The notes: a model not told the origin generated them from the letters alone. 64,000 nucleotides of DNA from an uncultured Leptolyngbyaceae cyanobacterium (GCA_938023035.1 CALIDI010000021.1:91106-155105), one strand, 5' to 3'; counted from the stretch's first letter, positions 53,749-64,000 are shown. Program-made: numbers and translations.

Positions 53749-53863
53749 AACATCGGGTAAAAATCTGGCTGGGGTTAAGGCTCCGATTTTCCAGCCTTGG
53801 CCTGGCGGATTTGATCAGAAGGGGTAGGTTCAAACTGGCTGAAATCTACCCCCCTTGCTGTAT

Positions 53864-53883
53864 CCTCACAAGTTCCTCAAACT
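53864..53883 (+). promoter_or_regulatory. CCTCACAAGTT motif upstream of pflB
   Basis: A 20-nt sequence starting CCTCACAAGTTCC and ending CTCAAACT lies 115-134 bp upstream of the pflB ATG. It occurs exactly twice more, upstream of pflA. It contains two similar halves, CCTCACAAGTT and CCTCAAACT, 11 bp apart, as for a regulator binding one face of DNA. Confidence 0.6.
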
Positions 53884-53997
53884 TTTTTTGTATGACTAAG
53901 GTGATATGACATCTGAGTGCTCAGTTCTGAATCAAAGCACAGTCGCCACAATGCAGAGAACTGATCGCACCCCTTAAGCTGGGAGGCAGCAAAAGCT

Positions 53998-56226
53998 ATG
54001 TTTGAGCAATGGAACGGATTCAAGCCAGGTTCTTGGATTAATGAAATTGATGTGCGGGACTTCATTCAGAAAAACTATACCCCCTATGAGGGCGATGCTT
54101 CCTTTTTAGAAGGTGCAACAGCACGAACCCAAAATCTATGGCAGCAAGTCGCACTCCTGATGGCAGAAGAACGGGAAAGAGGCATTCTGGATGCGGATAC
54201 ATCAGTTGTCTCCACGATTACATCCCATCAGCCCGGCTACATCGACCAAGCGCAGGAACAAATTGTGGGGTTACAAACCGACCGACCATTAAAACGAGCG
54301 ATTATGCCTTTTGGTGGCATTCGTGTCGTTAAAAATGCACTCAATGCCTATGGCTACATCCTAGACCCCCAGGTAGAAGAGATTTTTACCCGCTATCGTA
54401 AAACTCATAACGATGGTGTATTTGATGGCTATACAAAAGAAATGCGATTAGCTCGACATTCTGGAATTATTACAGGCTTGCCAGATGCCTATGGTCGTGG
54501 GCGTATTATTGGAGATTATCGACGAGTGGCTCTGTATGGAGTCAATCACCTAATTGATGATAAAAAGCTACAGTTAGAGTCTCTTGAAACGACTACGATT
54601 GATGCGGATACGATTCAATTACGGGAAGAAGTTAATGAGCAAATCAAAGCCCTGCACGAATTGAAAACCATGGCGGCTAGCTATGGGTTTGATATTGGTC
54701 AACCGGCTGCTAACGCCAAAGAGGCAGTGCAATGGGTTTATTTGGCCTACTTGGCCGCCGTGAAAGAGCAAAATGGCGCAGCCATGTCTTTGGGTAGAGT
54801 ATCCACCTTTTTGGATATTTACTTTGAGCGAGATTTAAAGGGTGGCATTGCGACCGAAGCAGAACTGCAAGAGCTGATCGACCATTTTGTCATGAAGTTG
54901 CGGATGGTACGGTTTCTGCGTACCCCTGATTACAACGAGCTATTTTCTGGAGATCCTACCTGGGTGACTGAGTGCATCGGCGGCATGGGCGTAGATGGCA
55001 GGCCCCTGGTAACTAAAACAAGCTTTCGGATGCTGAATACGTTAACGACCCTAGGGCCTGCCCCGGAGCCAAACCTGACGGTGCTCTGGTCGGAGCGCTT
55101 GCCGCTGGCCTTCAAGCGTTACTGCGCTGAAACTTCTGTGCTCACAAGTTCGATTCAATATGAGAATGATGACCTGATGCGGCCCTACTGGGGAGATGAC
55201 TATGCGATCGCCTGCTGTGTGTCTGCAATGCGCATCGGTAAACAAATGCAATTTTTTGGTGCCCGGGTAAACCTGGCTAAATGTTTACTCTATGCCATCA
55301 ACGGCGGCAGAGATGAGAAATCGGGTGAGCAGATTGGCCCAGCGCTGGCCCCCATTACCAGCGAGTATCTGGATTATACCGAAGTCATGCAAAAGTTTGA
55401 TCAAATGATGAACTGGCTCGCCAAGGCGTACATTAATGCGCTGAATGTGATTCATGCGATGCATGATAAGTACTGCTATGAGCGATTAGAAATGGCCTTG
55501 CATGACCGGGATGTCTTTCGTACAATGGCCTGTGGAATTGCGGGTTTATCTGTCGTTGCTGATTCACTCTCAGCGATTAAGTACGCTAAAGTTAAAGTCA
55601 TTCGAGATGAATCGGGCCTAGCTGTAGACTATGAAGTTGAAGGGGATTTTCCTAAATACGGTAACAATGATGACTGTGTTGATCAGATTGCGGTCAATCT
55701 GGTTAAAAGTTTTATGAATAAACTGAAACAGTATAAAACCTATCGCAACGCAACTGCAACTCAGTCGGTGTTGACCATTACCTCAAATGTGGTCTATGGC
55801 AAGAAAACGGGTAGTACCCCCGATGGCCGCAGGGCGGGTGAACCTTTTGCTCCGGGGGCAAACCCCATGCATGGACGGGATAGTAGAGGCGCGATCGCGT
55901 CCTTGGCCTCGGTAGCTAAGCTGCCCTATGCCTATGCCCAGGATGGAATTTCTAATACCTTCTCAATTGTGCCCAGTGCCCTAGGTAAAATCAGAGCCGA
56001 TCAAATCAATAACCTGGTGGGAATGTTAGATGGCTACTTCCACGACGGCGGGCATCATATTAATGTCAACGTGTTGAATCGAGATACCCTACTAGATGCC
56101 ATGGAGCATCCAGAATTGTATCCACAACTCACGATTCGGGTATCAGGTTATGCGGTGAACTTTATCAAACTGACCCGTGAGCAACAGTTAGACGTGATTA
56201 AGCGCACCTTCCACGATCGCGTTTAG
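53998..56226 (+). CDS. pflB: Pyruvate formate-lyase
   Basis: This 742-residue protein has the catalytic cysteines C406-C407 in [10 protein letters not shown] and the glycyl radical G717 in [12 protein letters not shown] near the C-terminus. It converts pyruvate and CoA to acetyl-CoA and formate under anoxia. It needs PflA (56927) for the radical. GGGAGGCAGCAAAAGCT precedes the ATG. It heads the fermentation island. Confidence 0.96.
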   Translation: MFEQWNGFKPGSWINEIDVRDFIQKNYTPYEGDASFLEGATARTQNLWQQVALLMAEERERGILDADTSVVSTITSHQPGYIDQAQEQIVGLQTDRPLKRAIMPFGGIRVVKNALNAYGYILDPQVEEIFTRYRKTHNDGVFDGYTKEMRLARHSGIITGLPDAYGRGRIIGDYRRVALYGVNHLIDDKKLQLESLETTTIDADTIQLREEVNEQIKALHELKTMAASYGFDIGQPAANAKEAVQWVYLAYLAAVKEQNGAAMSLGRVSTFLDIYFERDLKGGIATEAELQELIDHFVMKLRMVRFLRTPDYNELFSGDPTWVTECIGGMGVDGRPLVTKTSFRMLNTLTTLGPAPEPNLTVLWSERLPLAFKRYCAETSVLTSSIQYENDDLMRPYWGDDYAIACCVSAMRIGKQMQFFGARVNLAKCLLYAINGGRDEKSGEQIGPALAPITSEYLDYTEVMQKFDQMMNWLAKAYINALNVIHAMHDKYCYERLEMALHDRDVFRTMACGIAGLSVVADSLSAIKYAKVKVIRDESGLAVDYEVEGDFPKYGNNDDCVDQIAVNLVKSFMNKLKQYKTYRNATATQSVLTITSNVVYGKKTGSTPDGRRAGEPFAPGANPMHGRDSRGAIASLASVAKLPYAYAQDGISNTFSIVPSALGKIRADQINNLVGMLDGYFHDGGHHINVNVLNRDTLLDAMEHPELYPQLTIRVSGYAVNFIKLTREQQLDVIKRTFHDRV

Positions 56227-56244
56227 GCAAAAGCTACGCAGCGT

Positions 56245-56276
56245 TTGATATTGACGTGTTGATATCAACTTGATAT
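56245..56276. repeat. Three TTGATAT copies with a TTGATATCAA palindrome
   Basis: TTGATAT occurs at 56245-56251, 56259-56265 and 56270-56276; the middle one is half of the palindrome TTGATATCAA (56259-56268). It lies in the short pflB to 4-TM gene gap and may be a regulatory or processing site. Confidence 0.35.
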
Positions 56277-56297
56277 CCCCAAACCGGAGGGAGCACC

Positions 56298-56684
56298 ATG
56301 ATCGGACGCTATGTTTTGGCATGGATTCCCATTGTATTCATCGCCATTTTCAACGGCATTCTCCGCGAGACAACCTATGGCAAATCGCTGAATGAACTGC
56401 GTGCGCACCAACTTTCAACCCTAATGGGAGTCGCGTTCTTTAGTCTATACATTGGCTTTTGGGCCATTGCCTGGGGCTTTGGGTCTCTCAAACAAGCCCT
56501 CACTGCGGGGCTGATCTGGGTGGCACTCACGATCGCGTTTGAGTTTCTATTTGGTCATTATATCGCGGGTCATTCCTGGAGTCGGTTATTGAAGGATTAC
56601 AACCTCTTTGCCGGACGGCTATGGGTGATTGTTCTCCTGTGGCTAGGGATTGCTCCTGTGGTGTTTTACCGTGTTTTAGGGTGA
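56298..56684 (+). CDS. Four-helix membrane protein between pflB and pflA
   Basis: This 128-residue protein is nearly all membrane: helices at about 4-22 (RYVLAWIPIVFIAIFNGI), 40-64 (LSTLMGVAFFSLYIGFWAIAWGF), 69-88 (LTAGLIWVALTIAFEFLFGHY) and 105-126 (LWVIVLLWLGIAPVVFYRVLG). CCGGAGGGAGCACC gives a strong ribosome site. It is far too small for the formate channel FocA (about 280 residues), which normally accompanies pfl. The location hints at export or membrane coupling in fermentation, but that is inference. Confidence 0.72.
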   Translation: MIGRYVLAWIPIVFIAIFNGILRETTYGKSLNELRAHQLSTLMGVAFFSLYIGFWAIAWGFGSLKQALTAGLIWVALTIAFEFLFGHYIAGHSWSRLLKDYNLFAGRLWVIVLLWLGIAPVVFYRVLG

Positions 56685-56777
56685 TTTGTTGAGACAACGT
56701 AGTTGAAGCTTACAGGGGTAGACCAGTTCTACCCCTTTTTATTAGATTCTTGACAAGGCTTCAGGCTCCAACATCCC

Positions 56778-56797
56778 CCTCACAAGTTCCTCAAACT
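56778..56797 (+). promoter_or_regulatory. CCTCACAAGTT motif, first copy upstream of pflA
   Basis: Exact copy of the 20-nt motif at 53864-53883. It is part of a 30-bp sequence repeated 75 bp downstream. Confidence 0.6.
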
Positions 56798-56852
56798 CTT
56801 TACGAAAATGGGAGTTATCAACATCTTCAATTCACACGATCCCAGCGTTCCC

Positions 56853-56872
56853 CCTCACAAGTTCCTCAAACT
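56853..56872 (+). promoter_or_regulatory. CCTCACAAGTT motif, second copy upstream of pflA
   Basis: Exact copy of the same 20-nt motif, 55 bp before the ATG at 56927. The shared block extends to 30 bp (56849-56878) with the first copy. Confidence 0.6.
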
Positions 56873-56926
56873 CTTTACCTATAACTCAAGGTGAGGTTGC
56901 AGAAACCAGGCTACCTGGTCATTATC

Positions 56927-57691
56927 ATGATCGTTGCACCATCCAACACTCAAAAACAGTTTCCCGTTCAAGGGTATATTCATTCCTTTGAGACCTGCGG
57001 CACTGTTGATGGGCCGGGGATTCGATTTGTTGCTTTTGTTGCTGGCTGCCCGCTGCGGTGCTTGTACTGCTCAAATCCCGATTGTCGATTTTTAGAGAAT
57101 GGCAAGCAGGTAACCGTCGATGAGCTGGTTAGAGAGATCCAGAAATATCAGACCTATATGGATACCTCTGGGGGCGGTGTGACGGTTAGTGGCGGGGAGC
57201 CATTGTTTCAACCTGAGTTTGTTGCTGAGATTTTTAGACGCTGTCACGAACTCGGAATTCACACAGCACTGGATACCTCTGGCTATTGTGATCTAGCGAT
57301 CGCTAAACCCGTCATTGAGCAAGCCGATCTGGTTTTGCTCGACATTAAATCCTTTGACCCAGAGATTTATCAAACGGTTACAGGAGTTGCCCTGGAGCCG
57401 ACACTAAGGCTGGCTCGCTATCTGAGCCAGATCAACAAGCCTACTTGGATTCGCTTTGTGCTGGTTCCCGGTTTAACTGATGCCCCCCATAATATCGCTG
57501 GACTGGCGGATTTAATTGCCACCTTAACCAGTGTAGAGCGGGTAGAAGTGCTGCCCTTTCATAAGTTAGGGGAATACAAATGGGAGCAACTGGGCTTTCA
57601 CTATAAGCTCAAAGAAACCCAGCCACCAACGGCAGCGGAGATCCAGGCTGCCTTAGATATTTTTAGAAAGCGCGGCATCCAAGCAATATAA
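56927..57691 (+). CDS. pflA: Pyruvate formate-lyase activating enzyme
   Basis: The ATG at 56927 gives 254 residues; a GTG at 56891 would add 12. Radical SAM CX3CX2C in AGCPLRCLYCSNPDC (C41, C45, C48), GGGVTVSGGEPLFQPEF and TALDTSGY are diagnostic of PflA. It abstracts H from G717 of PflB. Two motif copies in its leader suggest separate control from pflB. Confidence 0.94.
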   Translation: MIVAPSNTQKQFPVQGYIHSFETCGTVDGPGIRFVAFVAGCPLRCLYCSNPDCRFLENGKQVTVDELVREIQKYQTYMDTSGGGVTVSGGEPLFQPEFVAEIFRRCHELGIHTALDTSGYCDLAIAKPVIEQADLVLLDIKSFDPEIYQTVTGVALEPTLRLARYLSQINKPTWIRFVLVPGLTDAPHNIAGLADLIATLTSVERVEVLPFHKLGEYKWEQLGFHYKLKETQPPTAAEIQAALDIFRKRGIQAI

Positions 57692-57780
57692 ATTCGGTGA
57701 TTTTGTAGAACTCCATTTTTTGATGATTTTTGTTTGGTAACCAGATCACGATTGACTCGATTCAGCAGGTAAACTCAACT

Positions 57781-60492
57781 ATGAAAGTCACCACTCCACA
57801 AGAATTAGAAGCTCTGATTCAGCAGGTGAAGCTCGCCCAGACAGAGTACGCGACCTTTTCGCAGGGGCGGGTTGATGAAATCTTTAAGCAGGCAGCCCTA
57901 GCGGCTAACATAGCCCGCATTCCCTTAGCAAAACTAGCGGTAGAAGAAACGGGCATGGGTTTGGTGGAAGACAAGGTGATCAAAAATCACTTTGCTTCAG
58001 AGTATATCTATAACAAGTACAAGCATGAGAAAACCTGTGGTGTTATTGAGGTAGACTCTTCCTTCGGGTATCAAAAAGTCGCTGAACCGGTGGGCATTAT
58101 TGCCGGAATTGTGCCTGTGACCAATCCCACATCGACGACCATTTTCAAAGCTCTGATTACCCTCAAAACCCGTAACGCGATCATCTTTTCGCCCCATCCC
58201 CGGGCAAAGCGCTGTACAGTGGCAGCGGCCAAGGTGGTACTAGAGGCTGCGATCGCAGCCGGTGCGCCAGAACACCTGATTGGCTGGATTGATGAGCCGA
58301 CGGTGGCCCTCTCCCAGGCCCTCATGCAACATGCAGAAATCAAGCTCATCCTGGCGACGGGTGGCCCAGGTATGGTAAAAGCAGCCTATTCTTCTGGGCA
58401 TCCTTCCCTGGGGGTGGGGGCTGGCAACACCCCTGCCATCATTGATGCCAGTGCAGATATTCAAACAGCCGTCAGCTCAATTTTGCTGAGTAAAACCTTT
58501 GACAACGGCATGATTTGTGCCTCAGAACAATCCGTTGTCGTGGTGGATTCGATCTATGACCAGGTCAGGCAAGAGTTTATCAAGCGAGGAGCTTATTTCC
58601 TAACTCCGGAACAAAAGAGCAAACTGGGTCATCTGCTCATCCAAAATGGACACCTGAACCCAGAGATTGTCGGCCAATCAGTTGGGGCGATCGCCCAAAA
58701 AGCAGAGCTAGGTTCCCTCTGTATGGAATCGCAGGATGCTGACCGGCTCGAAGCAGAACTCAACCCCCTCCCTTGCACAATTCCCAGGGTGTTGATGGCC
58801 GAAGTCGATGAGGTTGGGGTAAACGAGCCATTCTCCTACGAAAAGCTCTCCCCCATTCTCGCCATCTATCGGGTTCCCACCTTTGAAGCCGCTGTGCAGA
58901 AGGCAGAGCAATTGGTGGAATTTGGTGGGCAGGGCCATACAGCCGTGCTGTATGTTGATCCGAGCCTCTGCCAACGGATTGATGCATTCCGCAACACAGT
59001 CAAAACGTCACGGGTATTGATCAATACGCCATCCTCTCAGGGGGCCATTGGTGACCTCTACAACTTCAAACTTGACCCGTCGTTAACCCTGGGCTGTGGT
59101 ACCTGGGGCGGCAATACCATTTCTGATAATGTCACCCCCCACCATCTGTTGAATATTAAAACCGTGTCAGAACGGCGGGAGAATATGCTTTGGTTTCGCA
59201 TTCCTCCCAAGGTTTACTTTAAGAGTGGGTGTTTGCCCATGGCCCTACAAGATTTAGCCGGTAAACAACGGGCCTTTATTATTACTGATCGCCCTCTCTT
59301 TGACTTGGGACTGGTGGAAAAAATTACAGCACCCCTCGACCAACTTGGCATTAAGCACGATATTTTCCATGATGTTGAACCCGATCCCACCCTAGCCAAT
59401 GTGAATGAAGGGTTGACGCAATTGCGTAACTATCAACCCGATGTCATTATTGCACTGGGAGGCGGTTCGCCGATGGATGCGGCAAAGGTAATGTGGCTCA
59501 TGTATGAGCATCCAGAGGTAGAGTTCGAGAGCATTGCGGTGCGATTTATGGATATCCGGAAACGGGTCTATGAGCTGCCGGCCCTGGGCCAAAAAGCAAC
59601 GCTGGTAGCCATTCCGACGACATCTGGAACGGGGTCAGAAGTGACCCCCTTCGCGGTTGTCACCGATGAAAAATCAGGAATTAAATATCCCCTGGCAGAC
59701 TATGCGCTGACACCCACTTTGGCGATCGTCGATCCCGAACTGGTGCTGCATATGCCAAAAGGCTTGACAGCCTATGGCGGCATTGACGCCCTCACCCATG
59801 CTCTGGAATCCTATGTTTCAGTACTGGCGACCGAGTTTACTGAAGGGTTAGCTCTAAAGGCCATTGACCTGCTGTTTCGCTATTTGCCCCGGGCCTACAA
59901 ACTCGGTGCAGCCGATCCCGAAGCCCGTGAAAAAGTGCACTATGCTGCAACAATCGCCGGTATGGCCTTTGCCAACGCCTTTTTGGGCATTTGCCACTCG
60001 ATGGCCCACAAATTGGGATCGACGTTCCATCTTCCCCATGGCTTAGCCAATGCCCTCATGATCTCCCATGTGGTGCGTTACAATGCCACCGATGTGCCCT
60101 TTAAGCAAGCTATCTTTCCTCAATACAAGTATCCCAACGCGAAAGAGCGCTATGCCCAGATTGCTGATTACCTCCACCTGGGGGGCAATACCGACGACGA
60201 GAAGGTAGAGCATCTAGTAGCGGCGATTGAAGACCTCAAGCGGCAGGTCGAAATTCCTGCCACGATCAGAGAAGTGCCAGGTATGGATGATCACATCTTT
60301 CAGGCGAAGGTGAGCGAAATGGCAGAACAAGCCTTTGATGATCAATGCACGGGGGCGAATCCGCGCTATCCCCTAATTCATGACTTGCAAGAGTTGTATA
60401 CCCTGGCCTATTGGGGACAGCCGCCAACGCCAGTCGCAGAACCGTCTACCAATGGAAAAGCGGTTACTGCTGAGGTGTTAACCCCAACTTAA
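57781..60492 (+). CDS. adhE: Bifunctional acetaldehyde-CoA/alcohol dehydrogenase
   Basis: The ATG at 57781 gives 903 residues. N-terminal aldehyde dehydrogenase with catalytic Cys246 in NGMICASEQ. The C-terminal iron-type alcohol dehydrogenase has ALGGGSPMDAAK and the His motif GICHSMAHKLGSTFHLPHGLANA. It reduces acetyl-CoA to ethanol, reoxidising two NADH. It follows pflA by 89 bp, completing the pyruvate to ethanol route. Confidence 0.96.
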   Translation: MKVTTPQELEALIQQVKLAQTEYATFSQGRVDEIFKQAALAANIARIPLAKLAVEETGMGLVEDKVIKNHFASEYIYNKYKHEKTCGVIEVDSSFGYQKVAEPVGIIAGIVPVTNPTSTTIFKALITLKTRNAIIFSPHPRAKRCTVAAAKVVLEAAIAAGAPEHLIGWIDEPTVALSQALMQHAEIKLILATGGPGMVKAAYSSGHPSLGVGAGNTPAIIDASADIQTAVSSILLSKTFDNGMICASEQSVVVVDSIYDQVRQEFIKRGAYFLTPEQKSKLGHLLIQNGHLNPEIVGQSVGAIAQKAELGSLCMESQDADRLEAELNPLPCTIPRVLMAEVDEVGVNEPFSYEKLSPILAIYRVPTFEAAVQKAEQLVEFGGQGHTAVLYVDPSLCQRIDAFRNTVKTSRVLINTPSSQGAIGDLYNFKLDPSLTLGCGTWGGNTISDNVTPHHLLNIKTVSERRENMLWFRIPPKVYFKSGCLPMALQDLAGKQRAFIITDRPLFDLGLVEKITAPLDQLGIKHDIFHDVEPDPTLANVNEGLTQLRNYQPDVIIALGGGSPMDAAKVMWLMYEHPEVEFESIAVRFMDIRKRVYELPALGQKATLVAIPTTSGTGSEVTPFAVVTDEKSGIKYPLADYALTPTLAIVDPELVLHMPKGLTAYGGIDALTHALESYVSVLATEFTEGLALKAIDLLFRYLPRAYKLGAADPEAREKVHYAATIAGMAFANAFLGICHSMAHKLGSTFHLPHGLANALMISHVVRYNATDVPFKQAIFPQYKYPNAKERYAQIADYLHLGGNTDDEKVEHLVAAIEDLKRQVEIPATIREVPGMDDHIFQAKVSEMAEQAFDDQCTGANPRYPLIHDLQELYTLAYWGQPPTPVAEPSTNGKAVTAEVLTPT

Positions 60493-60590
60493 GTGGGTGA
60501 GTGTCAGCCCGTAAGGAATCAGGGGGTGAGTTTTGCAGGGTTAATGTTTGGCTCCCCCCTCCACGCTTGCGTTCTTCCTCGATTCATTGC

Positions 60591-63416
60591 ATGGATAATG
60601 CTGCCATTATGACCATCACTTTGGGAATCCCGGATCCGGCCTATGATGTCTTTCGTTCTGAGCGCCAGCCCCTAGATGCCCTGTTTGTGCCTCGTTCTGT
60701 TGCAGTGGTAGGAGCTACGGAACGGGTTGGGAGTGTTGGACGTACTGTGCTCTGGAATTTGATTCAAAATACTTTTGGGGGAACGGTCTTTCCAGTCAAT
60801 CCTCAACGCCATAGTGTTTTAGGGGTTAAAGCTTACCCGACCCTATCGGCGATCGCAGAGCCGATTGATTTGGCTGTAGTTGCGACCCCTGCTGCAACCG
60901 TACCTGGCATTATCCAGGACTGTGTTGCGGCTGGAGTGAAGGGGGCGATCGTCCTCTCGGCAGGGTTTCGAGAAATTGGGACAACGGGAGCCGAGCTAGA
61001 ACAGCAAATTCTTCACCAAGTGCGCTCTAGTTCTCTGCGTCTTCTTGGCCCCAACTGTATGGGTTTGATGAATCCAACGATTGGATTGAATGCTACCTTT
61101 GCCGATGGCATGGCCCGTTCTGGCAAAGTCGGGTTTATTAGCCAGAGTGGTGCCCTATGTTCAGCCATTTTGGATTGGAGCTTTCGAGAAAATGTTGGGT
61201 TTAGTGCGTTTATTTCTGTTGGCTCCATGCTGGATGTAGATTGGGGCGACTTGATTTACTACCTGGGGGATGATCCGCAGACAGACAGTATTGTGATTTA
61301 CATGGAGACTGTTGGAGATGCGCGATCGTTTCTGTCAGCAGCGCGGGAAGTCGCGCTGACAAAGCCCATTATTGTAATCAAGGCTGGGCGAACAGAGGCA
61401 GCAGCCCAGGCAGCCGCTTCCCATACAGGAGCCATGGTAGGCAGTGACGCAGTCTTTGATGCCGCCTTGCGGCGTTGTGGCGTGCTGCGGGTAGAGACGA
61501 TTTCTGACTTGTTTGATCTGGCAGAAGTGTTGGCAAAGCAGCCCCGCCCCCGTGGCCCGCGGCTAACTATCGTGACGAATGCCGGTGGGCCAGGGGTACT
61601 GGCAACCGATGCCTTAAGTCGGGCCAATGGTACTCTAGCACCTTTGGCAGAGAGTACGATCGCCGCGTTAGACGAATTTTTACCGCCCTATTGGAGTCAT
61701 CACAACCCCATTGACATTTTGGGCGATGCCGACCCGGAGCGTTATGAAAAAACTCTAGAGGTTGCTGCCCAAGATCCAAACAGTGATGGTTTACTGGTGA
61801 TTCTCACACCGCAGGCGATGACGGAACCGACCCAAACTGCTGAACGCCTGCGGGCCTTTGTGGCTAACCAAGCTGCGGCGTTGCAACAGAAACCCATTCT
61901 CGCCAGTTGGATGGGCGGCGAAACGGTGACCCCTGGAGAACTTCTCCTCAATCAGGCTAGCATTCCTACCTACCCCTATCCCGATACCGCAGCACGGGTG
62001 TTTAGCTACATGTGGCAGTACAGCTATAACCTGCTAGGGATTTACGAAACGCCGGTGCTTCCTGCCGATTTAGGGGTTGGGATGCCCAATCGCAGTTTAG
62101 TAGAGCGGCTGATTAAAACGGCCCAGCAGCAGCAGCGCACCCTGCTGACGGAGTTAGAGTCCAAACAGATTTTAGCCGCCTATGGCATTCCAATTGTGGA
62201 AACCCGCATGGCTACCGATGCCGAGGCCGCTGTGCAGTGTGCTGACGCAATTGGCTACCCGGTTGTGTTGAAGCTGTTTTCGCAAACCATTACCCATAAA
62301 ACAGAGGTGGGGGGGGTGCAACTGAATCTGCCAGATGCCGCAGCTGTGCGACGAGCCTATGCCGAGATTGAACAAGCGGTGCAACTGAAGGCAGGGGCGC
62401 AGCACTTTTTGGGTGTAACGGTGCAGCCGATGGTTCACCAGGGCGACTATGAGCTAATTCTTGGCAGCAGCACCGATCCCCAGTTTGGCCCGGTGCTGGT
62501 GTTTGGATCTGGGGGCAAATTGGTGGAGGTGTTTCAGGATCGGGCGATCGCGCTCCCCCCCTTAAACACCACTCTAGCCCGTCGCCTGATGGAGCAAACC
62601 CGTATCTACCGAGCACTACAGGGGGTACGGGGGCAAGCACCTGTAGATTTGAACGCCCTAGAGCAGCTAATGGCGCGCTTTAGTCAACTGGTCGTAGAGC
62701 AACCCTGGATCAAAGAGATTGATATTAACCCACTTCTGGTTATGACCAGTCCGGCAACTCACCAGCCTTTTCTAGCGCTCGATGCCCGCATTGTCCTGCA
62801 CGAGACAGTGCTCTCTCTAGAGCAGCTCCCCAAGCCAGCGATTCGCCCTTACCCGCAGCATTACGTCACAGCCTGGACGTTAAAGGATGGCACGCAAGTC
62901 ACAATCCGTCCCATTCGACCGGAGGATGAACCGCTGATCCTCCAATTTCATCAAACCCTGTCAGAACAAAGCGTTTATCTGCGTTACTTTCACCTGATCA
63001 AGTTAAGCCAGCGCATTGCCCATACTCGTCTAGCCCGCATTTGCTTTATTGATTACGATCGCGAAATGGCCCTAGTGGCAGAGCACCAAAATCCGCAAAC
63101 GGGGAATCCCGAAATTCTAGCAGTTGGACGGTTGAGTAAACTCCACGGTAAAAATGAGGCGGAGTTTGCCCTGCTAGTGAGCGATCGCTACCAGTGCTGT
63201 GGGTTAGGCACTGAACTACTCCGGCGTTTACTACAGATTGGGCAAGAGGAAAACCTGGAGCGCATCACCGCCGAGATTTTATCCGACAACTCAGGAATGC
63301 AACGCGTCTGCGAAAAGCTCGGATTTCAGGTTCGTCGTACCGCCGATTACTCAATTGTTAAAGCCGAAATCTCATTAGGGAATCGGGTTTCCCAAAAAAC
63401 TTCTGACAGCGAGTAG
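60591..63416 (+). CDS. ADP-forming acyl-CoA synthetase fused to a GNAT acetyltransferase
   Basis: Starting at ATG 60591 (or 60609) the product has 941 or 935 residues. The CoA-binding domain ([22 protein letters not shown]), succinyl-CoA-ligase-like domain (GLISQSGA-type [25 protein letters not shown]) and ATP-grasp part ([34 protein letters not shown]) are present. A GNAT domain occupies about residues 763-925 ([11 protein letters not shown]...[16 protein letters not shown]). It may convert acetyl-CoA to acetate with ATP formation, or act as a protein acetyltransferase as in Pat. Position next to adhE favours fermentation. Confidence 0.88.
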   Translation: MDNAAIMTITLGIPDPAYDVFRSERQPLDALFVPRSVAVVGATERVGSVGRTVLWNLIQNTFGGTVFPVNPQRHSVLGVKAYPTLSAIAEPIDLAVVATPAATVPGIIQDCVAAGVKGAIVLSAGFREIGTTGAELEQQILHQVRSSSLRLLGPNCMGLMNPTIGLNATFADGMARSGKVGFISQSGALCSAILDWSFRENVGFSAFISVGSMLDVDWGDLIYYLGDDPQTDSIVIYMETVGDARSFLSAAREVALTKPIIVIKAGRTEAAAQAAASHTGAMVGSDAVFDAALRRCGVLRVETISDLFDLAEVLAKQPRPRGPRLTIVTNAGGPGVLATDALSRANGTLAPLAESTIAALDEFLPPYWSHHNPIDILGDADPERYEKTLEVAAQDPNSDGLLVILTPQAMTEPTQTAERLRAFVANQAAALQQKPILASWMGGETVTPGELLLNQASIPTYPYPDTAARVFSYMWQYSYNLLGIYETPVLPADLGVGMPNRSLVERLIKTAQQQQRTLLTELESKQILAAYGIPIVETRMATDAEAAVQCADAIGYPVVLKLFSQTITHKTEVGGVQLNLPDAAAVRRAYAEIEQAVQLKAGAQHFLGVTVQPMVHQGDYELILGSSTDPQFGPVLVFGSGGKLVEVFQDRAIALPPLNTTLARRLMEQTRIYRALQGVRGQAPVDLNALEQLMARFSQLVVEQPWIKEIDINPLLVMTSPATHQPFLALDARIVLHETVLSLEQLPKPAIRPYPQHYVTAWTLKDGTQVTIRPIRPEDEPLILQFHQTLSEQSVYLRYFHLIKLSQRIAHTRLARICFIDYDREMALVAEHQNPQTGNPEILAVGRLSKLHGKNEAEFALLVSDRYQCCGLGTELLRRLLQIGQEENLERITAEILSDNSGMQRVCEKLGFQVRRTADYSIVKAEISLGNRVSQKTSDSE

Positions 63417-63622
63417 CCTGCCCACTGAAAAACGAGGGTTCTATCACCTGAAACCTGACCATAGAAGCCCGGCGAACACCGAGCCATCTTTCAGCATCCT
63501 CCATGTCTCTGTGGTAGAGCACTAAGGTTTTCAATCCATTCGCAGAACTCAAGGATCTGCCCTGGCAACATCATCTCGATAGAATAGGTGCTATGGCCTT
63601 GCGTAAGTGAAGTACTGTACCG

Positions 63623-64000
63623 ATGAGCCAAGCTCTCTCGACAGAAACCCAGGTATTAACCTTTGAGGACTATCTGCGCCATGACGACGGCACCGATACC
63701 CGCTACGAGCTGGTGCATGGAGTGCTGGTGGAAATGCCCCCAGAATCGGAAGTAAACAACGACATTGCTCGCAAGCTGCTGTTTGAATTCGCGCAGCACC
63801 TGCCCATCGTGCTCTTGGCCCACAAGGATACGGAAATTGAGGTGACAGGACGCCGTGCCACCTGCCGCATTCCCGATTTGCTGGTGCATACTGAAGCGTC
63901 AAAGGCGGCTGTGGCGGGGGCGACCCGTGCTACCCTCACCCGCGATATGCCACCCCCGGCCCTAGTGGTGGAGGTGGTCAGCCCTGGTCAAGCTAATCGC
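63623..64000 (+). CDS. Uma2 family protein (partial, right edge)
   Basis: An ATG at 63623 opens 126 codons with no stop before the window edge. [45 protein letters not shown] and [10 protein letters not shown] match the PD-(D/E)XK-like Uma2 (DUF820) family, which is very abundant in cyanobacteria and of uncertain function. Confidence 0.88.
   Translation, partial: MSQALSTETQVLTFEDYLRHDDGTDTRYELVHGVLVEMPPESEVNNDIARKLLFEFAQHLPIVLLAHKDTEIEVTGRRATCRIPDLLVHTEASKAAVAGATRATLTRDMPPPALVVEVVSPGQANR

Overview
The window reads as a chromosomal segment of a filamentous, non-heterocystous-type cyanobacterium (Leptolyngbya-like is my guess). The evidence is the very frequent HIP1 palindrome GCGATCGC, many cyanobacteria-only families (DUF2973, DUF2605, DUF2949, DUF3288, Asr1405/Asl0597, Mo-nitrogenase C-terminal family) and a compact contiguous nif cluster whose nifD and fdxN are not interrupted by excision elements.

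Layout. (1) 1-11042: a proline-rich anchored protein cut by the left edge, a BioD/DRTGG phosphotransacetylase-family protein, a GH1 beta-glucosidase, a small membrane protein, an RNase D-like exonuclease, a repeat-filled 1.5-kb spacer, a DUF697 GTPase, the DUF2973/DUF2605 pair and thrS. (2) 11032-34642: the nif island. On the minus strand, in transcription order, nifB-fdxN-nifS-nifU-nifH-nifD-nifK-(Mo-nitro_C)-nifE-nifN-nifX-DUF269-CCE_0567-nifW-hesA-(small membrane ORF)-hesB-fdxH-feoA-nafY-like-fdxB-methyltransferase. Divergently on the plus strand: nifP(cysE)-asr1405-like-dps-like-DUF2949-(38-aa membrane ORF)-nifV-nifZ-nifT. The 1.1-kb nifB/nifP spacer carries five exact GTACTCAA sites, a sixth with one mismatch, and three tandem 22-bp repeats; it is the best candidate control region. 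(3) 35061-41547: a REC-wHTH-Hpt-REC-PAS-PAS-HisKA-HATPase hybrid regulator with a partner receiver protein, a MITE-like element with a perfect 9-bp target duplication, a DUF442 protein, an NrdG/PflA-like radical SAM protein and a SPOR-like exported protein. (4) 41548-50618: a candidate small transcript, a one-module NRPS (C-A-PCP-TE) with a cysteine specificity code, two small coiled/hypothetical proteins, DUF3288 and a membrane protein with an HEAGH motif. (5) 50859-53748: peroxide defence, with a Fur/PerR regulator divergent from a peroxiredoxin, followed by glutathione reductase. (6) 53998-63416: a fermentation island of pflB, a 4-TM protein, pflA, adhE and an ADP-forming acyl-CoA synthetase fused to a GNAT domain. 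A Uma2-family gene is cut by the right edge.

How it fits together: nitrogenase structural, cofactor-assembly, Fe-S supply, homocitrate (nifV), cysteine (nifP) and electron-donor (fdxH, fdxB, fdxN) functions sit with an oxygen/iron protection gene (dps-like). The nearby pyruvate formate-lyase, ethanol and acetate pathway would supply ATP and redox balance under the dark or micro-oxic conditions in which such strains fix N2. A 20-nt motif occurs exactly three times, once upstream of pflB and twice upstream of pflA, with a degenerate copy upstream of the radical SAM region, which suggests a shared anaerobic regulon. No cnfR, modABC, transposase, tRNA, rRNA or CRISPR array was seen.
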